Source: Thermus thermamylovorans (GTDB taxonomy: Bacteria; Deinococcota; Deinococci; Deinococcales; Thermaceae). From it: a stretch of 60,226 bases of DNA. This document shows positions 24,784-32,033 of the stretch, piece by piece. The DNA lies in NCBI RefSeq assembly GCF_004307015.1, contig NZ_SIJL01000003.1, positions 88,893 to 149,118 of the forward strand, read 5' to 3'. Numbering within the stretch: position 1 is the first letter of the stretch; each line of letters starts with the position of its first letter. Below the pieces are notes generated by a model that saw nothing but the letters and a program-made list of their open reading frames with translations, did not search any database and was not told the DNA's origin. The translations under genes and the position numbers were made by a program.

Positions 24784-24800
24784 CTGCCCCATTGGGGCAG
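24784..24800. repeat. 17-bp palindrome between divergent genes
   Basis: CTGCCCCA-T-TGGGGCAG, filling nearly all of the 19-bp gap between the divergent ATG codons at 24782 and 24802; a candidate operator. No TANNNT box is present at the usual distance for either gene. Confidence 0.5.
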
Positions 24801-24801
24801 A

Positions 24802-25431
24802 ATGGAGTGGAGCTTGCGCCTCCTTGTCCTCGCCGACCAGGCCCACCCCCACGTCCACTCCCCCCGCTTCCCGGAGAACCTGGGCCCCTTCGACCTGGTC
24901 CTGGGGGCGGGGGACCTCCCGGGGGAGTACCTGGAGTACGTGGCCAGCAAGGTGACGGTGCCCGTCCTCTACGTGCCCGGGAACCACGGGGAGGAGTGGG
25001 TGGGGGAGGGGCCAAAGAGGCGGCGGCCGGGGGGAGCGGTGAACCTCCACGGCAGGCTCTTCCCCTACCGGGGCCTCCTCCTCTACGGGGTGGGGGGGGT
25101 GCCCCGCTACCGGGAGGGGGAGGGGCAGCTCTCCGAGGGGGAGCTGCTGGCCCTGGCCCTGAAGCCCCTCTTCCTCCTGCCCCGCAGGCTCCTCCGGGGG
25201 CACGGGGTGGACGTCCTCCTCACCCACGCCCCGCCCCCAGGGCCCACCGCCGGGGAGGGCTTCCCCCACCGGGGAAGCCCCGCCTTCCTCCTCCTCCACC
25301 GCCTCCTCCGCCCCCGGCTCCACGTGCACGGCCACACACCCCTCCTCGGGGCCCCCTCCTTCCGCCGCCACCGCACCCCTTTGGGGGTGGAGGTGGTCCA
25401 CGTCCAGGGTTACGCCCTCCTCAGCCTCTGA
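24802..25431 (+). CDS. Metallophosphoesterase family protein
   Basis: 209 aa calcineurin-like fold: GAGDLPGEY near 35, VPGNHGEEW near 57, LLTHAPPPG near 138 and HVHGHTPLL near 172. The first motif is altered: D-x-H reads D-Q-A-H (LADQAHPH), so one metal ligand may be displaced. Substrate unknown. Confidence 0.82.
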   Translation: MEWSLRLLVLADQAHPHVHSPRFPENLGPFDLVLGAGDLPGEYLEYVASKVTVPVLYVPGNHGEEWVGEGPKRRRPGGAVNLHGRLFPYRGLLLYGVGGVPRYREGEGQLSEGELLALALKPLFLLPRRLLRGHGVDVLLTHAPPPGPTAGEGFPHRGSPAFLLLHRLLRPRLHVHGHTPLLGAPSFRRHRTPLGVEVVHVQGYALLSL

Positions 25432-25867
25432 GCTGGCGGTAGGCCTCGTAGGCCGCCACCCCCAGGGCCACCGCCAGGTTCAGGGAGCGCACCGGCCCCG
25501 GCATGGGGATCCGCACCCCGGGCAGGCGGGCGAGGACCTCCGGGGGAAGCCCCCGGGTCTCGGGGCCGAAGAGGAGGTGGTCCCCCTCCTGGAAGCGGAC
25601 CTCGTAAAGGCCCCGCTGGGCGCGGGCGCTGAAGGCCCAGACCCTGGCCCCTGGCGGCAGGGCCTGCAGGAAGGCCTCCCAGGCCTCGTGCACCCGCAGG
25701 TCCACGTGGGGCCAGTAGTCCAGGCCCGCCCGCCTGAGCCTGGGGTCGTTCAGGCGGAAGCCCAAGGGGCGGATGAGGTGCAGGGGAAAGCCCAAGGCGG
25801 CGGCGGTGCGGGCGGCGTTGCCCGTGTTCTGGGGGATTTCCGGCTGGTAAAGGACCAGGTGCACCAC
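25421..25867 (-). CDS. trmL: tRNA (cytidine(34)-2'-O)-methyltransferase
   Basis: 148 aa SPOUT methyltransferase that 2'-O-methylates the wobble base of tRNA-Leu. Starts with VLYQPEIPQNTGNAART, then LLFGPETRGLP and MPGPVRSLNLAVALGVAAYEA, forming the trefoil knot. GTG 25867 has GGAGGGGG 6 nt upstream and lies just after the stop of the preceding gene. Confidence 0.93.
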   Translation of the reverse strand: MVHLVLYQPEIPQNTGNAARTAAALGFPLHLIRPLGFRLNDPRLRRAGLDYWPHVDLRVHEAWEAFLQALPPGARVWAFSARAQRGLYEVRFQEGDHLLFGPETRGLPPEVLARLPGVRIPMPGPVRSLNLAVALGVAAYEAYRQLRG

Positions 25868-25869
25868 GG

Positions 25870-27408
25870 CTACCCCCTCCTGCGGTAGCGGGTGGCCGCC
25901 CCCCGGCCCACCCGCTCCACCCGGCCCTCCCGGATGAGGCGGTTCAGGAGGGCCAGGGCCGCCCTCGAGGAGAGCCCCAGCTGGCCCTCCACCTCCCGCC
26001 GGGAAAGGGGTTGGGCCAGGAGGCCCAAGGCCCTTTCCCCCAGGGAATCGCGCCGCACCAGGCGGTACCTCCCCCCCTCCCGGCGCAGGAGGCCCATGCG
26101 CTCCATGCGGGCGAGGGCCCGCCTGGCGGCCTCCTCGGGAAGCTGGAGGGCCCGGGCCAGCTCCTCGAGGGTGGCCTCCCCCACCCGGCGCAGGTGGCCT
26201 GCGGCGATGAGGTGGTCCAGGCTGAAGCCCCCCAGGCGCTCCTGGGCCTCGGCGATCTCCCGCACGAAGGCCTCGTCCAGCTCGGGGTTGTAGAGGACCA
26301 GGGTGAGGGCCTCGGGGTAGAGGCGGTACTCCGGGGGCTCCTTGCCGTGCTTGAGGAGGAGGCGGTACATCTTGTCCACCCCGCTTCCCGCCCGCTCCAC
26401 GTAGCCCAGGCGGTAGAGGGCCTCGGCCAGGCGGGGGTTGCGCCTTTTGGGGGGGTGGCGGAGGACGTTTTCCGGGGTGATGCCCGGGGGAAAGCCCCCG
26501 GGGTTGGAGACCTCCAGGCGGTCCCGGTGGTGGTGCACCTGGATGGCGTCCCGGCTCCCCCAGTCCCGGTGGACCAGGGCGTTCAGAAGGGCCTCCCGGT
26601 AGACCTCCCCGTCGAAGTCCCAGACCTCGAGACGGAAAAGCCCCACCGTGAGGTAGCGCACCCGGTTCCGGGCCTGGATGAGGTCCCGGAGGCGTTCCAA
26701 TAGGGCGGGGATGGGGCGGAGGATGTCCTCCCGAAAGGTGTACCCCTCCTCCCCCTCGTGGAAGTAGTAGCTCACCTCCGCCTGGGGAAGAAGCCGCCTC
26801 AAGGCCAAGGGGGTTCCCGCCAGGAGAAGCCCCGCCACCGTGGGCTTCTCCTGGCCCTCCACCCGCTCCAGAAGGCCCAGGGCATAGAGGAGCTCCAGGT
26901 CGGGAAGGGCGGCCAGGCCGCTCCCCCGCTCCTCCAGGATGCGCCTCAGGCGCAGGACCTCCACCGGGTCCAAATCGGAAAGGCCCGCCGCGGGCAGCAC
27001 CTGGGCGGTGAGGTCGGGCTCGGGCAGGACTTGGCCCATCCGCAGCTCCGTGAGCCGCTCGCCGTCCCAAAAGGGTACCCGCCCCGCCCCCACGGCGATG
27101 GCCGCGGGGCTTTGGGGCACGTGGAGGGCCAGCACCCTCCCCTCCGGCCCCTCCACCGCCTCCACGTAGGGGAGGAGGAGCCCCCCCGTGAGCTGGAAGA
27201 GGGCGTGGGTGATCTGCAGGGGGTGGATCTCGGAAACCCCCAGGACCCTGCCCTCCCGGCTCACCCCCAGGAAGAGGGTGCCCCCTTTGTGGTTGGCCAG
27301 GCCCGCGGCGTGGCGGGCCAGCTCCTCGGGGGAGAGGTCTGAGGGCAGGAAGAGGGTGCGCTCGTCCTGGCCGGCCTCGAGGCGGGCCTTCAGCTCTGCC
27401 CACGTCAC
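25870..27408 (-). CDS. AlbA_2/HATPase_c transcriptional-regulator-type protein (RecG-like annotation)
   Basis: 512 aa. N-terminal AlbA_2 (Schlafen-type) domain ends in ANHKGGTLFLGVSREGRVLGV; residues about 255-360 form the HATPase_c_4 module (REALLNALVHRDW, LEVSNPGGFPPGITPENVL, GYVERAGSGVDKMYR); the last 130 residues hold two winged-helix segments. Often annotated as RecG-like, but no helicase motifs are present. GTG 27408 is preferred over ATG 27474 because TAAACT lies 7 nt upstream. Coupled to trmL. Confidence 0.85.
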   Translation of the reverse strand: MTWAELKARLEAGQDERTLFLPSDLSPEELARHAAGLANHKGGTLFLGVSREGRVLGVSEIHPLQITHALFQLTGGLLLPYVEAVEGPEGRVLALHVPQSPAAIAVGAGRVPFWDGERLTELRMGQVLPEPDLTAQVLPAAGLSDLDPVEVLRLRRILEERGSGLAALPDLELLYALGLLERVEGQEKPTVAGLLLAGTPLALRRLLPQAEVSYYFHEGEEGYTFREDILRPIPALLERLRDLIQARNRVRYLTVGLFRLEVWDFDGEVYREALLNALVHRDWGSRDAIQVHHHRDRLEVSNPGGFPPGITPENVLRHPPKRRNPRLAEALYRLGYVERAGSGVDKMYRLLLKHGKEPPEYRLYPEALTLVLYNPELDEAFVREIAEAQERLGGFSLDHLIAAGHLRRVGEATLEELARALQLPEEAARRALARMERMGLLRREGGRYRLVRRDSLGERALGLLAQPLSRREVEGQLGLSSRAALALLNRLIREGRVERVGRGAATRYRRRG

Positions 27409-27415
27409 GGCCCCC

Positions 27416-27421
27416 AGTTTA
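27416..27421 (-). promoter_or_regulatory. -10 box, leaderless promoter of the AlbA_2 gene and trmL
   Basis: TAAACT, 7 nt before GTG 27408. Confidence 0.65.
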
Positions 27422-27454
27422 GGGGAAGGCCCCGGGGGTCCGTCTTTAAGAGCC

Positions 27455-27580
27455 GTCAGGCTTTTACCTGACAAAAGCCAACTTTATGCCTTACGATCTG
27501 CATAAAAAGCCGGGGTTTGTGGCAAATCGTCAAAGTATTATCCGCCAGCTGGCAAGCTAAGCCTTGACATTTTGCCAAGG
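27455..27580. promoter_or_regulatory. Cluster of inverted repeats upstream of amtB
   Basis: AT-rich island unlike its surroundings. GTCAGG-6-CCTGAC (27455-27472) overlaps GGCTTTT-7-AAAAGCC (27459-27479); then TTTATGC-10-GCATAAA (27483-27506), GCCAGCTGGC (27544-27553), and CCTTG-9-CAAGG (27562-27580) across the -35 box. The 24-bp TTTATGC site has the geometry of a CRP/FNR-type dimer site. Confidence 0.55.
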
Positions 27581-27592
27581 ATAGCCTACCCT
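27564..27592 (+). promoter_or_regulatory. sigma-A promoter of amtB-glnK
   Basis: -35 TTGACA (27564-27569), 17-bp spacer, -10 TACCCT (27587-27592). The start site near 27599 leaves a short leader with AGGGGG before ATG 27612. Confidence 0.75.
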
Positions 27593-27611
27593 TAGCCCCA
27601 AGGGGGTGGGT

Positions 27612-28949
27612 ATGGGAACCCGGAAAACCCTTATCGGCGCGGCGGCAGGACTCCTGGGGGTGGCCCTGGCGGAGGGGGCGGAGGTGGACGGGGCGGCCAC
27701 GGCCTGGCTTTTGGTCTCCACGGCCCTGGTCTTCCTCATGGTGGTGGGGCTCGCCCTCTTCTACGGGGGCATGGTGCGGGGGAAAAACGTCCTCAACACC
27801 ATGATGATGAGCCTGGCCGCCCTGGGCTTCGTGGGGGTGGGCTGGGCGGTGCTGGGCTACAGCCTGGCCTTCGCCGAGGGGAGCCCCTGGGTCGGGGGGC
27901 TGGCCCACGCCTTCCTGCGGGGGGTGGGGATGGAGGGAGTGGACGGCCTTCCCCACCTCCTCTTCATGGCCTTCCAGGCCACCTTCGCCATCCTCACCGC
28001 GGCCCTCATCACCGGGGCCCTGGTGGAGAGGATGCGCTTCCCCGCCCTCCTCCTCTTCCTCACCCTCTGGGGGCTTCTGGTCTACGCCCCCATCGCCCAC
28101 TGGGTCTGGGGCGGAGGGTTTTTGGGGGAGCTCGGGGTCCTGGACTTCGCCGGAGGGAAGGTGGTGCACATCAACGCCGGGGTGGCGGCCCTGGTGGGGG
28201 CCCTGGTCCTGGGGGCGCGGAAGGACTACGGCCGCCAGGCCCTCCTGCCCCACAACGTGCCCCTGACCCTCCTGGGGGCAGGCCTCCTCTGGTTCGGCTG
28301 GTTCGGCTTCAACGGGGGAAGCGCCCTAGCCGCAGACGGCCTCGCCGCCCTGGCCCTGGCCAACACCCTCCTGGCCCCGGCGGCCACGGTGGTGGTCTGG
28401 ACCCTCCTGGACCTGGGGCGCACCGGGCGGGCCACGGCGGTGGGCCTGGCCACCGCGGTGATCGTGGGCCTGGTGGCCATCACCCCGGCGGCGGGCTTCG
28501 TCTCCCCCCTCTCCGCCCTGGCCATAGGGGCCCTGGCCGCCTTCCCCAGCTACTACTTCCTCCTCTGGCGGGCGCGGAGCTCCCTGGACGACAGCCTGGA
28601 CGTCTTCGGGGCCCACGGGGCGGCGGGGATCACCGGGGCCCTCCTCACCGGGGTCCTGGCCCAGGAGGCCTGGGGCGGGGCCAACGGCCTCCTCTTCGGC
28701 AACCCCGCCCAGTTCGGGGTGCAGGCCCTGGCGGTGGGGGTGGCGGCGGGGTACTCGGCCCTGGGCACCTTCCTCCTCCTCAAGCTCACCGCCCTCCTCA
28801 CCCCCTTGCGGGTGAGCCCCAAGGAGGAGGGGCTGGGCCTGGACGTGACCCAGCACGGGGAGGAGGCCTACGCCGGGGGCGAGGGGGCCATCCTGGTCCC
28901 CTCCGAGGCCACCCCGCCCGCCCTCAGGCCCATGGGAGGTAAGGCATGA
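27612..28949 (+). CDS. amtB: Ammonium transporter
   Basis: 445 aa, a short N-terminal hydrophobic stretch that may be a cleaved signal (ending ALAEGAEVDG), then eleven spans. Pore twin-histidine motifs are in KVVHINAGVAALVG and FGAHGAAGITGALLTG; FYGGMVRGKNVLNTMM and WFGWFGFNGGSA are characteristic. Start ATG 27612 follows AGGGGG by 6 nt. Overlaps glnK by 4 nt, the classic amtB-glnK pair. Confidence 0.95.
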   Translation: MGTRKTLIGAAAGLLGVALAEGAEVDGAATAWLLVSTALVFLMVVGLALFYGGMVRGKNVLNTMMMSLAALGFVGVGWAVLGYSLAFAEGSPWVGGLAHAFLRGVGMEGVDGLPHLLFMAFQATFAILTAALITGALVERMRFPALLLFLTLWGLLVYAPIAHWVWGGGFLGELGVLDFAGGKVVHINAGVAALVGALVLGARKDYGRQALLPHNVPLTLLGAGLLWFGWFGFNGGSALAADGLAALALANTLLAPAATVVVWTLLDLGRTGRATAVGLATAVIVGLVAITPAAGFVSPLSALAIGALAAFPSYYFLLWRARSSLDDSLDVFGAHGAAGITGALLTGVLAQEAWGGANGLLFGNPAQFGVQALAVGVAAGYSALGTFLLLKLTALLTPLRVSPKEEGLGLDVTQHGEEAYAGGEGAILVPSEATPPALRPMGGKA

Positions 28950-29296
28950 AGCTCATCGTGGCCATCGTCCGCCCGGAGAAGGTGAACGAGGTCCTGGAGG
29001 CCCTCTTCCGCGCCGAGGTGCGGGGGCTCACCCTGAGCCGGGTCCAGGGGCACGGGGGGGAGACGGAGCAGGTGCAGACCTACCGGGGCACCACGGTGAA
29101 GATGGCCCTGCACGAGAAGGTGCGCCTGGAGATCGGGGTCTCCGAGCCCTTCGTGCGGCCCACGGTGGAGGCCATCCTGAAGGCCGCCCGCACCGGGGAG
29201 GTGGGGGACGGGAAGGTCTTCGTCCTGCCGGTGGAGAAGGTCTACCGCATCCGCACCGGGGAGGAGGACGAGGCGGCCGTGACCCCGGTACAATAG
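28946..29296 (+). CDS. glnK: Nitrogen regulatory protein P-II
   Basis: 116 aa PII trimer protein that plugs AmtB in response to ATP/ADP and 2-oxoglutarate. MKLIVAIVRPEKVNEVLEAL opening, T-loop with TYRG near residues 49-52, and the VGDGKVFVLPVEKVYRIRTGE signature. Coupled to amtB by ATGA. Confidence 0.95.
   Translation: MKLIVAIVRPEKVNEVLEALFRAEVRGLTLSRVQGHGGETEQVQTYRGTTVKMALHEKVRLEIGVSEPFVRPTVEAILKAARTGEVGDGKVFVLPVEKVYRIRTGEEDEAAVTPVQ
29289..29294 (+). promoter_or_regulatory. -10 box, leaderless promoter of hrcA
   Basis: TACAAT, 6 nt before GTG 29301; lies over the glnK stop codon. Confidence 0.65.
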
Positions 29297-29300
29297 GGGT

Positions 29301-30203
29301 GTGACGGGGAGGCAACGGGCCCTCCTCCACCTCCTGGTGGAGGAATACATCCGGACCAAAGCCCCCGTGCCCTCGGCCAGGCTGGCCGAGGGCCTGGGGC
29401 TTTCCCCCGCCCTCTGCCGCTACGAGCTCATCGCCCTGGAGGAGATGGGCTACCTGCAAAAGCCCCACGCCTCCGCCGGGCGCGTGCCCACCAGGCAGGG
29501 TTTCCGCCAGTACGGCCTCTCCCTCCTGCCCCCACCCCCCCTCCCCGAGGCCACCCGAGAGCGGCTGAGGCGGGCCCTGGAAGGGGCCAGGGAGCCCGAG
29601 GCCTTCCTGGTGAAGATGGCCGTGGGGCTTGCGGGCTACCCCGCCCTCCTGCGCCTCAGGCCCCGGAAGGCCCCCCGGGTGCTCCAGGTCCACCTCTCCC
29701 CCCTCGAGGGGGGCACCCTGGCGGTCTTCGTCCTGGAGGGGGGGCGGGTGCGGGAGGCCCGGCTTCCCCTAAGCCTTGGCCCGGAAAAGCTGCGGCGGGC
29801 GGAGGAGGCCCTCTCCGGCCCCTTCACCGCCCTCCCCCAGGCCCCCAGGGGCCTGGAGGACCTCTTCGCCCACCTCGGGCGGGCCCTTTCCGCCGGGCTC
29901 TCCCTCACCTACCGGGAGGGCCTGGCCGAGGCCCTGAAGGAACCCGAGGCCAAGGACCCGGGCTTCCTGGAGCGCCTGGTGGGCCTCTACGAGGAGGAGG
30001 GGGGGGAGGTGCTCACCCCTCCCGGGCGGGTGGACGTGCGGGTGGGGGAGGTGGAGGGCCTGGCCCAGGTGCAGGCGGGCTTCGCCCGGGGGGAGTGGCT
30101 GGGGGAGATCACCCTCCTGGGCCCCATGCGCATGCGCTACCCCGAGGCCCTCTCCGTGGTCCTGGGCCTTTCCCAAGTCTATACTGGGCAGTATGCGGGT
30201 TGA
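29301..30203 (+). CDS. hrcA: Heat-inducible transcription repressor HrcA
   Basis: 300 aa, shorter than the usual 335-345. N-terminal winged helix RQRALLHLLVEEYIRTKAPVP followed by SPALCRYELIALEEMGYLQKPHASAGRVPT is diagnostic; the C-terminal ITLLGPMRMRYPEALSVV also matches. The middle is compacted. Known targets carry CIRCE operators; none is seen here. Located after amtB-glnK rather than beside dnaK/grpE. Confidence 0.88.
   Translation: MTGRQRALLHLLVEEYIRTKAPVPSARLAEGLGLSPALCRYELIALEEMGYLQKPHASAGRVPTRQGFRQYGLSLLPPPPLPEATRERLRRALEGAREPEAFLVKMAVGLAGYPALLRLRPRKAPRVLQVHLSPLEGGTLAVFVLEGGRVREARLPLSLGPEKLRRAEEALSGPFTALPQAPRGLEDLFAHLGRALSAGLSLTYREGLAEALKEPEAKDPGFLERLVGLYEEEGGEVLTPPGRVDVRVGEVEGLAQVQAGFARGEWLGEITLLGPMRMRYPEALSVVLGLSQVYTGQYAG
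30180..30185 (+). promoter_or_regulatory. -10 box, leaderless promoter of moaD-moaE
   Basis: TATACT, 7 nt before ATG 30193, within the end of hrcA. Confidence 0.65.
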
Positions 30204-30867
30204 GGTGAGGCTCTTCGCCCTCTACCGGGAGCAGGCGGGGCGGGACCGCCTGGAGCTGGAGCTCCCCGAGGGCGCCCGGGTGCGCCACGCCAAGGAGGCC
30301 CTGGAGGGGCGCTTCCCCGGCCTGAGGCTGGAAGGGGGCATGGCCGCGGTGAACCAGGCCCTGGCGGGGGCGGAAACCCCCCTCAAGGAGGGGGACGAGC
30401 TCGCCTTCCTGCCCCCGGTTTCCGGGGGGCAGGACTCCTACGGCCTCACGGAAGCGCCCCTGGACCTCAAGGCCCTGGTGGACTGGGCCACCGCCCCCGA
30501 GTATGGGGCGGTGGTGAGCTTCCTGGGCACCACCCGGAGCCCCAACCGGGGGGAGGAGGTGGCCTTCTTGGAGTACGAGGCCTACCCCGGCATGGCGGAG
30601 GGGGTCATGGCGGAGATCATCGGGGAGATGCGGGCCCGCTGGCCCCTGGGCCGCGTGGCCCTCTGGCACCGCCTGGGCCGGGTGGACCCGGGGGAGGCCT
30701 CCATCGCCATCGTGGTCTCCGCCCGGCACCGCCTCGAGGCCTTCGCCGCCTGCCAGTACGCCATCGACCGGGTGAAGCAGATCCTCCCCGTGTGGAAGAA
30801 GGAGCACCGGAAGGACGGGAGCTTCTGGGTGGAGGGCTTTGCCCCGGAGGGGCACCGCCTGCCATGA
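30193..30867 (+). CDS. Fused molybdopterin synthase MoaD-MoaE
   Basis: 224 aa. Residues 1-79 are a complete MoaD ending in PPVSGG (Gly78-Gly79); residues 84-224 are MoaE with VVSFLGTTRSPNRGE, LEYEAYPGMAE and KQILPVWKKEHRKDGSFWVEG. MoaD needs a free C-terminal Gly-Gly for thiocarboxylation, so the fusion implies cleavage after Gly79 or a modified mechanism. It overlaps hrcA by 11 nt and the next gene by 4 nt. Confidence 0.92.
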   Translation: MRVEVRLFALYREQAGRDRLELELPEGARVRHAKEALEGRFPGLRLEGGMAAVNQALAGAETPLKEGDELAFLPPVSGGQDSYGLTEAPLDLKALVDWATAPEYGAVVSFLGTTRSPNRGEEVAFLEYEAYPGMAEGVMAEIIGEMRARWPLGRVALWHRLGRVDPGEASIAIVVSARHRLEAFAACQYAIDRVKQILPVWKKEHRKDGSFWVEGFAPEGHRLP

Positions 30868-31088
30868 GCGGGGCCCTCCCCGCCTTCGGCCTGGTGCTCC
30901 TTCTCCTCTGGACCCTGCCCGTGGCCCTGGGCTTCCTCTCGGGAAGGGCCTTCCGGGAGGGCCGGGGCCGGGTGGGCGGGGGGCTCCTCCTCTTCGGGGG
31001 CTTCGTGGGCCTCCTCCTCCCCCCGAGGCCTTTGGGGCTTTTCCTCCTCCTCCTGGGCCTGGGCCTCGGGTACGGGCGCCTGCGTTAA
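30864..31088 (+). CDS. Small hydrophobic membrane protein
   Basis: 74 aa, two or three Leu/Gly-rich spans with a central RAFREGRGR loop. Coupled to the MoaD-MoaE gene by ATGA. Function unknown. Confidence 0.65.
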   Translation: MSGALPAFGLVLLLLWTLPVALGFLSGRAFREGRGRVGGGLLLFGGFVGLLLPPRPLGLFLLLLGLGLGYGRLR

Positions 31089-31175
31089 CCCCGACCGGAC
31101 GCGCGCCCCAAGCCCCCTCCCTGCCCCCGACGTTCCCCCCTCCCGGCGCACCCGTCCCTTACAAGGGTCTCCCCT

Positions 31176-31583
31176 TCAGCCCTCACCCAGGACCTGGCGG
31201 ATCCTGGCCAGGAGGGCCTGGGCTTGAGCCAGGGCCTCCTTCGCCTCCTCCCGGGTGTAGGCCTCCTTGGGGATCAGGCCCAGGAGGGCGTCGGGGTAGC
31301 GGGTGGGGATGTGGAGCTTGTCCAGGGCCAGGGGGAGCAGGGGCCTGAGCCGGTCCCCTTCCTCCCCGGGCAGGTCCTTGACGAGGCGGGCGAGGCTATG
31401 CCCCCAAGGGTCCAGCCCCAGGGCCAGCCAGAGGCCCTTTAGCCCCTTTTCCCCCGCCTGCTGGGCCATGAAGGCGGCCTGGGCGTGCTTGCCCGCGGCC
31501 AGAAGGGCCCTGCCGGCCTCCAGGTCGTCCTCGGCCTGTAGGAGCCAGCGTTCCCCCTCAAGCCGCCTCTTTTCCGCGCTCAT
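31176..31583 (-). CDS. HEPN-domain protein (second MNT/HEPN pair)
   Basis: 135 aa helical protein of the PF05168-like HEPN type: LLQAEDDLEAGRALLAAGKHAQAAFMAQQAGEKGLKGLWLALG. The RX4-6H RNase motif of the other pair is not visible, so toxicity is uncertain. It overlaps its nucleotidyltransferase partner by 26 nt. Confidence 0.83.
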   Translation of the reverse strand: MSAEKRRLEGERWLLQAEDDLEAGRALLAAGKHAQAAFMAQQAGEKGLKGLWLALGLDPWGHSLARLVKDLPGEEGDRLRPLLPLALDKLHIPTRYPDALLGLIPKEAYTREEAKEALAQAQALLARIRQVLGEG

Positions 31584-31884
31584 ACAGGGGTAGGGCCCCC
31601 CTTAGGATTCCCCGCAAGAAGGGGAGTTCCCGCCTTTCATCCAGCTCCTCCGGGGTAAGGACCAGGACGTCCACGGGCACAGGAGCGTCCTGAAGGAGCT
31701 CCAACACCAGCCCGATGCGCTTCAGGGGAGGCAGGGGGGTGCGGGCCACCACCAGGAGGTCCAGGTCGGAGCGGGGGTCAGCGGTGCCGCGGGCGTGGGA
31801 GCCGAAGAGGTAGAGGGCCTCGAGGTCCATGGCCTCCTGGAGCCTCCTCACCGCCTCCTTAAGGTAGGCCAGGGCCGCCTCCAC
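31558..31884 (-). CDS. Minimal nucleotidyltransferase (second MNT/HEPN pair)
   Basis: 108 aa with G28-S29-x10-D40-x-D42 (FGSHARGTADPRSDLDL). The open frame extends to 32004, but GTG 31884 is chosen: TATACT lies 6 nt upstream and the resulting length fits the family. Probably modifies or antagonises the co-encoded HEPN protein. Confidence 0.83.
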   Translation of the reverse strand: MEAALAYLKEAVRRLQEAMDLEALYLFGSHARGTADPRSDLDLLVVARTPLPPLKRIGLVLELLQDAPVPVDVLVLTPEELDERRELPFLRGILRGALPLYERGKEAA

Positions 31885-31890
31885 CCCCAC

Positions 31891-31896
31891 AGTATA
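31891..31896 (-). promoter_or_regulatory. -10 box, leaderless promoter of the second MNT/HEPN pair
   Basis: TATACT, 6 nt before GTG 31884. Confidence 0.65.
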
Positions 31897-32006
31897 CGAA
31901 CCGAAGGGCTTTCCCCACGGCGTAAGGCCCAGATCCCTGGGAGGGGAGGATTCCCTTGCCATGGCGCCGATCCGCCCCGCGGCGGGGCCCGGGGTAGCCC
32001 CCACAA

Positions 32007-32027
32007 AGCCCCTGCGGGGGCTATAAT
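32007..32027 (+). promoter_or_regulatory. Leaderless promoter of Uma2-rlmN with overlapping inverted repeat
   Basis: TATAAT (32022-32027), 6 nt before ATG 32034. AGCCCC-TGCG-GGGGCT (32007-32022) abuts the -10 box and could be an operator. Confidence 0.65.
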
Positions 32028-32033
32028 GGGGGG

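Noticed and set aside
25870-27408. RecG helicase
   Set aside because: No helicase motifs; the similarity is to the AlbA_2/HATPase proteins commonly mis-annotated as RecG-like.
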